64,000 bases of DNA, taken from Hormiphora californensis (taxonomy: Eukaryota; Ctenophora; Tentaculata; Cydippida; Pleurobrachiidae). Shown here in pieces: positions 1-13,009 of this stretch. The stretch covers positions 5,304,145 through 5,368,144 of the forward strand of contig CM035356.1 of assembly GCA_020137815.1 (NCBI GenBank), given 5' to 3'. Both the position numbers and the translations under genes were made by a program. The notes beneath the pieces are model-generated. The model searched no databases, had not been told where the DNA came from, and saw only the letters and a program-made list of their open reading frames with translations. Position 1 is the first letter of the stretch, and every line of letters starts with the position of its first letter.

Positions 1-91
1 GACCATTATTCGCTTCCAATCAACTTGAGGATGATTTTTTTAGCAATAATTGCTAAAGTGTAAATCTAAATCTGACTCAATAATTTTGCAG

Positions 92-232
92 TCCCTGGTG
101 AGAAGCGACACACTGCCCTCCGTAGCGCCATCAGACGCCAGATGGCGGAATGTGATGTTCAACCCTTCGTAGCACCCCAGCGAGATGTTTATGTGAACCG
201 ATACGAGGTAAGATAATTATAACGGATGTGTG

Positions 233-268
<36 letters not shown>

Positions 269-494
269 GCACCGCCCGTCTATGTGGGTGCTAATTTCCC
301 GTAAAGCCCTTTGTTTCACAGGCCGTCAGGGTCCGGGCTACAAAGTCTCTAACAAGCCGTTTCAGCCGGCTCGTTTCCTTGTTAACATATACCGATGTGA
401 ACAATACAATATTTTCTCCATATTATTTCAGGTTCCCACTGATAAGAAAAGGGAGCGGCTAAGGTGGGCTGTAAGGAACCAAATGATGGGATGA
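92..494 (+). CDS. HYLS1: HYLS1-like centriolar/ciliary protein, 3' part (gene starts left of window)
   Basis: HYLS1 proteins sit on centrioles and are needed for making cilia. The exon at 92-207 follows a TTTTGCAG acceptor and ends before GTAAGA. It reads PGEKRHTALRSAIRRQM, which resembles the conserved HYLS box (PGE..., LRW-like, IR..M). The terminal coding piece (432-494) reads VPTDKKRERLRWAVR, very like the family C-terminus (VPT-KKR--LRW-VR), and stops at TGA 492-494. Between them I place 330-380 (GPGYK...PFQPARFL), joined to 432 through an 85-base intron with a weak GTTAAC donor. Reading straight through 381-431 is also open and cannot be excluded. The first exons lie outside the window. 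The gene converges on DNAJC10. Family call is from remembered motifs, so the middle exon structure is the least certain part. Confidence 0.75.
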
Positions 495-770
495 GAGAGG
501 AACTCGATGAATTGGGGCGCCGCCAGACCCCTCTTGATTCTCAAGCGATTCAGTGCCCTCAGATCGGGTCGGCGCCGCTAGACAGGAGATAATATACAGT
601 AACAGTGTGGAAGCATGAGAAATACCGTTCTTTGGGACTTTAATTAATTTCGCATCTAGAACGAACTGCTATTCAAAAGGAATTGAATTGTTTCAGATAT
701 TCAAAGTGACAAACATGATTAGCTATTCGGGTGTATGATTGTTGCAGAGGATTGTGTTATTTTTACCAAC

Positions 771-776
771 AATAAA
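771..776 (+). terminator. AATAAA polyadenylation signal of the HYLS1-like gene
   Basis: A canonical AATAAA lies about 280 bases after the HYLS1-like stop codon, in AT-rich sequence, before the convergent DNAJC10 end. Assignment is by position only. Confidence 0.55.
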
Positions 777-1462
777 ATTATTGACCCCGTATAAAATCTG
801 CAAATCGTTAATTTGTTTGAACACTGTCATCATCCAATGCTCTGACCACAGTTCTCGCGTGCTCCGTGAGAAAAACGAGAATGGGTCAGGCTTGGGCACG
901 TCGCGCCCCCCATGTTCGCGCGCCCGTAGGGCGATCCCCTCCTACGGGGCTTGCCTGCTTCGCAGGCAATGCTCTGACAGTTTGAACAACATAGTATGTG
1001 TGCAGTGTGCTGTGTGGTTCTGAGATAGAACAAAGTATCAAAGAACGAGTAGCCTGGTGTGTTTTGACTTAACAAAGTACCAAACACGTTATTTCAAATC
1101 AATTAAATAATATCAAAGCCAATATAACATGTGATTACAATCGATTGTAAATGCAAAATAAATAACCAGCGAGAATATAATTATATGACAACTCTGGGTG
1201 AATAGAAACATATTCATAATTATGATACCGTCATAAAAATAAAAGCTTAAAAAGCTATAACTCCCGAAAGACGTCCTATGAAACGTCCTACGCAATGAAT
1301 TCTAAAGTTCACAAATTGAATTAACACCTGTATGTACCCTCATTTCTCTTAATTAACAGTGGTTATAGCGGTACATAACACTTTCTGAATTCGGAGTAAT
1401 TTAGTGGCGTGTGCATATAGAATAAAAACCCCGGGATAGATTAAATTTTAATAGTCCAGCCC
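777..1462. other. Convergent intergenic spacer with one interspersed repeat
   Basis: No coding exon seen. 836-980 holds a diverged copy of the dispersed GTCAGAGCATTG repeat family (two CAATGCTCTGAC-like ends around an agaatgggtcagg core). On the minus strand an ATTAAA about 15 bases past the DNAJC10 stop (plus 1446-1451) is the best nearby poly(A) signal for that gene. The rest is AT-rich without visible structure. Confidence 0.4.
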
Positions 1463-4400
1463 CTACAGTTCATCCTTTACATGTTGTTTGGCAGTGTGAT
1501 GTTTCGCATCCAGTTGTGATAAAATGGATGATGCAGTTCCTGTCCTCAACTCCTGCCCTCTAATCTCCTGAAAATATGAAATTGTAGATAATACAATGCT
1601 TTTCTCTTTTTGTCAAAACTATCCAAATTGTTGTCAGGCACTGACTGTACAGTTGCGGGGTGTGCGATGTACAGTGTACATCGCACGCAAGTGCCCGGTG
1701 CGAAGAGGACGGTCTTATTTGAGACAACCAAATTAATAATTCTGCAATGTAAACGACATATATACGCCAGCTGTTGTGTTTACCTGTTGTGTGCCAGTAG
1801 GGCTACCAGGATAATAAAATAGGGAGGGGAAGGCGGATAGCTTGGCCTGGTAGCACAGATTGTAGTGCTGGTTACAATCAACCTTGCCCAGTGATAAAGT
1901 AGCCCCTTCTACAAGCCCAGATAACTGTTCCATCACAGCGGCAAACCTGGCATGGAGGGTGTGATACAAAATGGGTGCTATCAGCTGACAATGCTCTGAC
2001 CGCGCAGTTCTCGCTCCAATACTCTGACAGAAAAAGAGGGAGAACAGCGGTCAGAGCATTGGCCATTGGCCTATGCCTGACAGGGGCAGTGATACTTGCA
2101 TAGTAAGATTGACCCCCCCCCCTTTACAATTAGTTAACTAATTAATTATTAATTACTCACTTCTGACATGGACCACATCCGGGAGTGTAAAATGAAATCA
2201 ACCACGCCTTTGTCCCTGTAAGGACTTTATCAACAAATTGCCGGGGGTTAAGGGTTGCCACATCGGACGGAATGAAGGGTAGTGTCCACTGTTTGAGGTC
2301 GTTTAGTTGTCCCCATCCGTTGTATTGGACCGATGAGGAGGATCCCTTGTAGGCTCGTATGGAGGGGTAACCCCTTATGTTTTCCTCTTTGCAGATCTGA
2401 GGGAGTTTAGTTTTCTGTCAAGTGGGTATGTGCTTGGATTGCTAAAACACTAGGTACACCTAAGTCTCGGCGACCGAGCGAGACAGCTGCAACAAACTAA
2501 GTAGTAAGTATAGTGTCAGTGAATGACATTATACAATAATAAGCTGCACAAGAATGAGGGAGAGAGAGGGAAAGAGTTGAGTAATTGTGGTCTCTCAGTG
2601 AGAGAGTCTCACCCCATACTCAACAAGGAGCTAGGAGGTACTGTGCTGTATGGCGGCGCCCCCATTTGATTCTCAAAGGGAACGACAGTACGCTCAGATG
2701 GGGTGGGCGGCGCCAGACAGGTAATGTGTAAATATCGATGTCCCGCACCTGTTTCTGAGTGGTACAGTCCACTTTAGCGACATGGACCTTTCCAGGCCAT
2801 TCCGCCAGACTCCTAGCAAGGGTGTTCCAGGTTGGCTCTAACGCTCTACACGGGCCACACCACGGAGAGTAGAAGTCTACAAACCAAACCTGGGCGTGTG
2901 TGGGTTAGGATGAACTTTAGGATGAACTTTAGTCAAGTTGCTACAACGTGTGATTATATATCGCGGCTCCACCGTCAGAGCATTTCGGAGAACTGTGGTC
3001 AGAACATTGGCCTGACAGCGGCTCCCTAGAATTATACTCCATAGAATTGTTTGCTATTTTCACACAAGCTACCGCACATGTAACACATGACTCCATACCT
3101 CTTTGTCCGTTCTACCCCTAACCCGATCCACCCAATGTTGATAGGAGGTAATCTGGATGACAACGGGTCTGAGGATATCCGCTATGTAGGTGAGGATATC
3201 CCCTTTACTCTTGTAACCAGTGGACATATGGGGAACACTACTGTTGTAGACGATCATGGTCGGGTAGCTCCTGATGTTCAACTGAGGTTGGGGAGAATTT
3301 AGTAGATTGATGGTTTGGTAAAACTGAGAGTAGTGGAATTTAGTAGAAGGAGATCGGTTTTGTAAACATTGAATTGTTCATAGTACTTTCTTTTTATTCT
3401 TAAAATCTCCCACACGTAACACAGTGTCAGGCGACTCAAGGTAAACACTAAAACTGAGAGTGGTGGAATTTAGTAATCAGTTGATGGTTTGGTATTGCTT
3501 ACATTAACAGCTGCTTGGGTCGCCTGACCTGTGTCTGTATCAGTATGAATAATTCAAATAGCTACAATATTATTTCCCTATTTGCTACTGCATATAACCC
3601 CACAATTCTCCTAATTAAAAACTACCCACCCTAGTGCAGAGATCACTGTGTAAAGACAGTCCAGGTCCGAATGTAGTTTTGATATCTGACACCTTTGCTG
3701 AGCCATAATTAAGAGATTTTCTCAAATTCAAACATGGGATACGAGTATTCTGCGATTGGTATCGTGCACCAATAACAAGAGATCCCATAGCACCTCAAAA
3801 ATTATGATTAGCTAAAAATGAGTTGATTTACGATTGAAAAGATTAAAACCAATGTAAATTCGGACTAAACGAACATTTTCAAGCGTGAATCAACTCATTT
3901 CATTTAGCTAATCATAATTTTTGAGGTGCTATGGGATCTCTTGTTATTGGTGCACGATACCAATCGCAGAATACTCGTATCCCATGTTTGAATTTGAGAA
4001 AATCTTTTAATTATGGCTCAGCAAAGGTGTCAGATATCATAATGATCACATGGACACCCACTAACTAGCCCGGAAACACGTTTTTACACCTCTCTGTCGT
4101 TTCAGGACATGGGCCAAACAAAACCCAAACCTTTTCGTCACTTTAGGGATGTTTGTTCCTGAATGAGTGGAATGAACTACCAAAAATGAAAAATGAACTT
4201 TGAGTTTTGACCTTGATTTTTCTTGTGAGCAAAGATCTCATCTTCACCAATGTTCACCCAAACTTTTAAAAGGATTGAACTGAAAGTAGCGGTGATACAG
4301 CTGATTGAAAGTCGCAGGAATGGCCAAAATCATGCATTTGCATTTTCTCACCTGCCATGCGATCCGGTGTTTCAATTTGATTTTTATGGTGCTCATTGGA

Positions 4401-7400
4401 AAGATAATTTCGAGCCAAAGAAAAGTTTTTTACTCAAGGTAAACAATATTTCAGAATTCACGAATGAATGACAGGAATGTTCATTCATGAAAAATGAACT
4501 TTTGAAATTTAATTTAAAAACAAAGCCATCAGTTAGGAAGGAATTAATCCAGCACACTCCCGTAGTTTGTTTTCACACAACTATCACCGTTTTTGCGTGA
4601 CAGCTCGCCAACCGACCCACAGAATATATGGGACACAGCTGTTGTACCTGTTGTGTGCCAGTAGGGCTACCAGGATAATAAAATAGGGAGGGGAAGGCGG
4701 ATAGTGTTGTGTTTACCTGTTGTGTGCCAGTAGGGCTACCAGGATAATAAAATAGGGAGGGGAAGGCGGATAGTTTTACCTGTTGTGTGCCAGTAGGGCT
4801 ACCAGGATAATAAAATAGGGAGGGGAAGGCGGATAGTTTTACCTGTTGTGTGCCAGTAGGGCTACCAGGATAATAAAATAGGGAGGGGAAGGCGGATAGT
4901 TTTACCTGTTGTGTGCCAGTAGGGCTACCAGGATAATAAAATAGGGAGGGGAAGGCGGATAGTTTTACCTGTTGTGTGCCAGTAGGGCTACCAGGATAAT
5001 AAAATAGGGAGGGGAAGGCGGATAGTTTTACCTGTTGTGTGCCAGTAGGGCTACCAGGATAATAAAATAGGGAGGGGAAGGCGGATAGTTTTACCTGTTG
5101 TGTGCCAGTAGGGCTACCAGGATAATAAAATAGGGAGGGGAAGGCGGATAGTTTTACCTGTTGTGTGCCAGTAGGGCTACCAGGATAATAAAATAGGGAG
5201 GGGAAGGCGGTTAGTTTGGCTTGGTAGCACAGATTGTAGTGTTGATTGCAATCAACCTTGCCCAGTGATATAGTAGCCCCTTCTACCAGCCAAGATAACT
5301 GTTCCATCACAGCGGCAAACCTGGCGGAGAGAGGAGGGTGTATTTGTTTGTTATTGCTGGATCTGGAGATGACCTGCCGAAAGAAAAGCAGTAGCGAGAG
5401 AAGGGTGTGATACAAAATGGGTGCTATCAGCTGACAATGCTCTGACCGCGCGGTTCTCGCTCCAATGCTATGGCAGAAAAAGAGGGAGAAGCTAGCGGTC
5501 AGAGCATTGGCCTATGCCTGACAGGGGCAATGATACTTGCATAGTAATATTAACCCCCCTTTACAATTAGTTAACTAATGAATTATTAATTACTCACTTC
5601 TGGCATGGACCACATCCGGGAGTGTAAAATGAAATCAACCACGCCTTTGTCCCTGTAAGGACTTTATCCACAAACTGCCGGGGGTTAAGGGTTGCCACAT
5701 CGGACGGAATGAAGGGTAGTGTCCACTGTTTGAGGTCGTTTAGTTGTCCCCATCCGTTGTATTGGACCGATGAGGAGGATGACTTGTAGGCTCGTATGGA
5801 GGGGTAACCCCTTATGTTCTCCTCTTTGCAAATCTGAGGGAGTTTAGTTTTCTGTCAAGTGGGTATGTGTTTGGGTTGCTAAAACACCTAAGTCTCGGTG
5901 ACCGAGCGAGACAGCTGCAACAAGTAGTAAGTATAGTGTCAGCGAATGACATTATACAATAATAGGCTGCACAAGAATGAGGGAGAGAGAGGGAAAGAGT
6001 TGAGTAATTGTGGTCTCTCAGTGAGAGAGTCTCACCCCATACTCAACAAGGAGCTAGGGGGTACTGTGCTGTATGGCGGCGCCCCCATTTGATTCTCAAA
6101 GGGCACGACAGTGCGCTCAGATGGGGTGGGCGGCGCCAGACAGGTAATGTGTAAATATGTCCCGCACCTGTTTCTGAGTGGTACAGTCCACTTTAGCGAC
6201 ATGGACCTTTCCAGGCCATTCCGCCAGGCTCCTAGCTAGGGTGTTCCAGGTTGGCTCTAACGCTCGACATGGGCCACACCACGGAGAGTAGAAGTCTACA
6301 AACCAAACCTGGGCGTGTGTGGGTTAAGATGAACTTTAGGATGAACTTTAGTCAAGTTGCTACAACGTGTGATTATATATCGAGGCTCCACCGTCAGAGC
6401 ATTTCGGAGCGTGCGAGAACTGTGGTCAGTTGTCCCCCTTACTCAGTGGTCAGAGCATTGGCCTGCCAGCGGCTCCATAGAATTATACTCCATAGAATTA
6501 TAGAATTATGGGGGGGGGGGGGCAAGGCCAAAAAAGCCAGATCAATCCCGGATTTTAGGGCGGGTTTTTGCTATTTTCACACAAGCTACCGCACATGTAA
6601 CACATGACCCCATGTACATACCTCTTTGTCCGTTCTACCCCTAACCCGATCCACCCAATGTTGATAAGAGCTAATCTGGATGACAACGGGTCTGAGGATA
6701 TCCGCTATGTAGGTGAGGATATCCCCTTTACTCTTGTAACCAGTGGACATGTGGGGAACACTACTGTTGTAGACAATCATGGTCGGGTAGCTCCTAATGT
6801 TCAACTGAGGGTGGGGAGAATTTAGTAATCAGTTGCTGGTTTGGTAAAACTGAGAGTAGTGGAATTTAGTAGAAGGAGATCGGTTTTGTAACCATTCAAT
6901 TGTTCATAGTACTTTCTTTTTATTCTAAAAATCTCCCAAAAATTTGACTAGCTGATATGATAAGGGACTCTATAAAAAGTCCAAAGCACCATCCCACATG
7001 TGTGCACAGGTAAACACTAAAACTGAGGGTGGGGAGAATTTAGTAATCAGTTGATGGTTTGGTATTATTTACATTAACAGCTGCTTGGGTCGCCTGAACT
7101 GTGTCTGTATCAGTATGAACAATTCAATGAATAGCTACATGATTTCCATATTTGCTACTGCATATAACCCCACAATTCTCCTAATTAAAAACTACCCACC
7201 TTTGTACAGAGATCGCTGTGTAAAGAACAATCCACGGTTCCGAATGTAAGTTTAGGTTGATCCTTAGCGGCCTCCCTCAGTTCCGGAAGGAGTTCCATAC
7301 AGGGTGGGCACCAGGGGGCAAAGAAATCAATGACACTGCGGAGAGAGAGAGGTGTTGTGTGAGAAGGGACCAGGAGGAGGGGGTAGGAGAGGGGGGTAGG

Positions 7401-7794
7401 AGAGGGGGGGTAGGAGAGGGGGTAGGAGAGGTGTTGTGTGAGAAGGGGCCAGGGGACAAATAGAAGGGAGGCAACTGGGGAGGGAGCCGGAGATAACTGG
7501 CAATATGGAGAGGGGGGAATAAAGAGAGGGAGTTGTCGCGGGTCAGGAGAGAGGGGGATTGTCGCGGGGGTAAGCGGACTCTAGTGCTAAAATCACGAAA
7601 AGCGAACTCGAGATTTCGGCCGTCAGGCCGGAAACGAGAGTTTGCTGTGCCTCTATACTCGTTTAGAAGTGTTAGGGCTGTTATTCGGGTTCGAGGTTAG
7701 GGGTTAGTGTAAAGGTTAGGGTTAGATATAGAGTCCTCCTTGGGTTTAGATATAGAGTCCGTTAGCACTAGAGTCCGCCTACCTGTCGCGGGTC

Positions 7795-7840
<46 letters not shown>

Positions 7841-10800
7841 CACGGGGAGTATAGCGAATACTGGCGGGGGGATACCTTGCGGTTGGTAAGCGTGTAACAG
7901 AAGGAAAGTGAGTGGGGGACATCTCTATTAAAGGTGAGGAGAGCGCTGCAGACACAAATGCTGCCATATCAGATCCATCCATTCGACCTGGTATTAGAGA
8001 GGGGTTAGGTTAGACCCATTCTTAAACATAAAACTGGAAATTAGGACTAAATTAAGTTCTGGATATACCGTGGTATCGTTCAAATCCAGCCTCTTTTAAA
8101 ATCACCAAAGTGGGATGTCGAGATATATGGAGATCCACACAGCTCTGTGGATGTTCCACACAGTTGAACTGGTGCAACTGAAATCAGGATGTTAGCTTGA
8201 CCAATATCCGCATATCCCTTCTAAAGAATACCTTATTCAGTGTTTATAATACACGTGTACAAGTCCGTCCAGCGCGATGACGAGAGGCTCTGAATCTGCA
8301 GATTCGTGTGCGCGTCACTGACTGGAGGGTTTCACCCGCGCGCAAAGTATACCCTCTGACACCTCGCGCCCTACAAACACGCGAAGAGAGCGTCATTTGG
8401 CGGCACGTTGCATTCGAAAACCATCAGTTGAATTTTGAAGCGATACTCAAGTGCCGAATTAGATATTAGGACATACATTCCAAAATAGTTGAGTACCTTT
8501 TTGTTGCTGAGGATGTCCCATTAGTCGAATAAATTCAAGTGGCAGTTGACCCGTACCAAACGCTACTAAAACTGGGTCAATTTCTCCCATCCCTGTTTTA
8601 TCAAGTAAATCCTATAGGAAAACAGGTTAAATAATTACTTTCTACTTCGTCTTCTACAAACCGAGAAACTACTAATTCAACTCACGCTAAGTTGGGTTGG
8701 TGTGAGAGTGTTGGGTTGCGGTAGGAGCCTCAGGGCTGAGAAGACAATATCTTGAGTGACCATACTTGAGAGTCCCTAAAAAGTATAATGATCCAAAATT
8801 GAAAAGTTGAAAAATGTAATGTAAAGAGATATAGCATAGTATCACATATCTCCCCTATAAGACTCACTGTAGCTTTATCCATTATAGAGTTGAGACTGTT
8901 GGTAGCATCTCCCAGAGGCACAAAAAACACCTCACTTCGCCCCAACATTTCACAGATCTTCTCAGCTCCGGACTCACACCGGGCCAAACCCACGTGAGCC
9001 AGACGTTGGAGAGAGAGCGCCACTCTGTTTAGAGTGCTTTCAGAGACGCAATCTGAGGCGGGGTGGGGGTGAGAGGACCTCATAGGATGGAGGCAATATT
9101 CAACTAAATAATGTATTACTGCTGACCTGTTTTCAAAATTCAGGATATTAAAATTCAGGATGTATTGTCGTCTGTCTGCGTCATCCCGGCTCATATCTCT
9201 CTCTCTCTCTCTGATAAAATGATTTATCTAACTGTGGATCTGTCTGTTTTTCCATTGAATCCTAAATCTCTCTCGGACTTTCTGTCTGTCCTCCTTCTCC
9301 CAGATATGTCAGACTGTCCGCCTTCTCTCTCTCTCTTTCTCTCTCTCTGTCTGTCCCTCTCACCATCATCCCTACTGCACACACTGATCACCCAAGGCCG
9401 GTCCATGCCCGTAACGGCCCTCTTCAGAGACCCATCTGTTAGCACTACCACAGGGGCAGGTGGGATTGAGTCCATGACAAACTTGAGAAGTGATTTCAGA
9501 TCTCTCACTCCCTCATACCTCGCCTGGCCTGCGGGGGGAGAATGTGTGAGGTACTGCAACCACGTTTTAGTTTCACAAAAGAGTGCCCTCCCCGAACCAG
9601 GCAAAATTGGTGATGTTAGTATGGCGATCTTTTCAAAGTTTGTGAGCCGCTGATGGTACAGTTAAATCAAAGAAAGCTTTCTTTTAACACCTGCCCGAAT
9701 TCTAGGGACCCAAAATTCGGGCAGGTGTTCAAATAAAACTGGGACCCCGACTAAAGTTAGCATGCTATTATCAGATGGTCGCTAAAAATATACTTCGTGT
9801 GCTATCGCATTCATCATCTAGTCGCTAAAAATACATCTTACCAGACTCCGAGAAAAGGATGAGAGAAGGATAGCCCCTGAGGTTTAGACACACCTCTCTA
9901 CTTTCTTGACAGTTAACAGCACCAATCTTAACAACTCCTTCCAGCTCTTTAGCTAGTTGACGCCACTGTAATGAAGGGGGTTTAACGATAATTAATCTTG
10001 CTCGAACTTCTCTCACTGTAGATTTACAAATATTAAGGACGGTTAGAAATAACAATATTCATCATGGAGTGGTTAGTTATGTACCTACTTATGAGTTGAT
10101 TATGCAGTAAATTCTTATTTATGAGTCATATGAATATTCTGCCTTGTTACTCTCCGAGTACAGGAGGGTTAGAACATAACAATGAATAATGAGGACTGGA
10201 ATAAATTTACCAGACCTCGATTTACCGGACCTCGATTTACCAGACCTCGATTTACTGTGTACCGTGATTTACCAGATAGATAAATTGCCCCTCGAACATG
10301 TCATGTAAAATACAACCTCTATTTACCGTATACCTCATTTATCCTTCCCCTGAAGAGTCTGGTAAATCGCTGTCAGGCCAATTCTCTGACCACAGTTCTT
10401 GCGCGGGGAGAATAGGGTCAGGCCAATTCTCTGACCGCAGTTCTTGCGCGGGGAGAATAGGGTCAGGCCAATACTCTGACCGCAGTTCTTGCGCGGGGAG
10501 AATAGGGTCAGGCCAATACTCTGACCGCAGTTCTTGCACGGGGAGAATAGGGTCAGGCCAATACTCTGACCGCAGTTCTTGCACGGGGAGAATAGGGTCA
10601 GGACAATGCTCTGACAAGTAAATTGAGGTTTGGCTGCTGCCATGATGATTAAAAAACCACCATGATATACATGACTACAGTTGCCTTAATAATGAATTGT
10701 GTGGTACCATAATTTAGTTTCTCATTTACAGACAGGAAAAGAGACCGATTCTGTAAGATGAATAAGTAATATAAGATGTATTCTAACAACAGTTATCTAA

Positions 10801-12936
10801 TTAGCTAATTAATTAGCTAACAGAGTTGTTAACAAAATTAATAAAAGTCGCACTTCGTTCTATATCCGTCTAGCAGATTTGATAACACACAAACAATAAA
10901 CAACAGGAACCGACCGAATCAGGAAATACTGGTCCCTGATTGGCTGATAACCAGTCACGTGACCTAAATAACGAGTTCTGATTGGTTGTTTACTTGTTTC
11001 GGTCGGTTCCTGACAAACAATAAAGATAATAATAATAAGATAGTATCTCAGATATAATTCTCTCTCTATCACTCTAATTCCAGCCATTAAATCTTCTCAA
11101 AAGCGCTTGTTTTTCTCAGGAGTATATGTATCAGTCTTGAGCCTGAAAAATCCTCAATACTGCTGAAACAACACAGATACAGCCCTCTCTTTCTCTCTCT
11201 CTGTTTACTGTTTTCATCTCTGTTTTCTGTTTACAGAGCCGCATTGGCACTTTTATTCTCCACCACTACACTGCTAACACCATGGTAACACCATGCTGTT
11301 TACAGAGCCGCATTAGCACTTTTATTCTCCACCACTACACTGCTAACACCATGGTAACACCATGCTGTTTACAGAGCCGCATTAGCACTTTTATTCTCCA
11401 CCACTACACTGCTCCCCTTGCTCGGTGAAATGGCTCTCTCTGACAGAGCCTTGTTGAGTGCAAATGCGCTCTTTCCACCTGGGTTCCGTGTCGGTGTCGT
11501 CCCTGTTTCTGACTCACCCCCAGCACCCCAGAAATTGGTTCGAGTAGCCCCTCCCGGGGATACACCAAGGTTTAGTTGAGGGATGAATCGGGATATCAAT
11601 GTTAAAACGTCCTTTTTGAACCACGTCATGCGAGTGTAGTAGATAATGGGGTTAAGGAGAGAGTTTAATTGGACTAGCATGATGTACGTTATTGTCCAAA
11701 CGTAGTATTTCCTAAAAACTGGGGCATTCTTGAAGATCCCAACATCCTCTTTGTAGCCGCTGTTTTTCCAGATATCGAATCTGATGCTGTTGATAACAAC
11801 AGGGATGTTGCACGCAATGTAGACGGTTGTGAAGATAAGGACTGTGATGGTAGCTTCATATCTCATGTTGCTTCCTCGGGATTTGTTGCTTCTGTTCTGG
11901 AGGAGTAGGAAGGCAACTGCCAGGGCCGAGCCCACGATCGGTATGATAGGAACGGAGAGGAGAGTGACAGCGGAGTAATACTCAATATCAGCATAGAGGG
12001 ATGTGAAGTCATCCACCATGAAAAACGGGTAGGGTGAGGATGGGTGATCGATTATGTATTCACCATAAAACGTGATACCAACGAGAGATCTAATGATAAG
12101 GAGGGAGCAATACCCAACCACAATTGCAACAGTCCAACGGAATCGAACAATTTTCCTTCTCGTGGCCAGTTTTATCAGCCTGATGGTTGAGAGAACGAGG
12201 ACTAGGAACACACTGGTATACACAAAGGGCTCGTAAGTCACACCCCACAGAGTTCTAAAAGTCTTGCTGGAGAAGAAATAGTTGGTTCGGTTCCCGGTCA
12301 GCAGATTGATCCCGATTGGATATCCGTTGAAACAGATCCAGGTATCCACTGCTGCGATGACCGTGTGAACGAAGTAGGGGGCGCTAGAGGGACGTTGGTA
12401 GAAGATATAGAAGGAGAGGAGGTTGGCTGGTGTTCCAACTATCATACAGATCATAATGAATAGTCCGATTATTATGTCGACACCCGGTATGGGATTTAGG
12501 TCCCCCATGTTCGTATCTGTGACGTTCTCCATAGTGTTATACGGAGCTGTAGTTGGGGAGATGGGTTGTTATAAAGCACTTATATTAGTAATTGGTATCA
12601 GTGTTGGCACGTTGGTTAATGGTAACGTTTTTTATGTTCTAATAACCCTCCTTTACAGGGAGGGTCGAACAAGGCTAGTAACATATTTTGTTAGAATGCT
12701 AATCAACAATGAGACTGCGGATGAAGATAAATCTAATATTAAAGAATATAATAGAGCTAAGACGAAGATAGACTATAGAGCTATCACCATGAAGATATCA
12801 CAACAACAGTGGTTCTCTAATTGAAGGGCACAAAGAGTGTCTTGTTGGTAAATCAGATTCAGTGGTTATTACAATGGTGTTATGACTATATTGGCAAAGA
12901 TAGACATCTATATATTATTTATAGAGGGGACGAGAA

Positions 12937-13009
<73 letters not shown>

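Noticed and set aside
10298-10643. Repetitive frames such as [14 protein letters not shown] on both strands
   Set aside because: Caused by the 45-bp tandem repeat.
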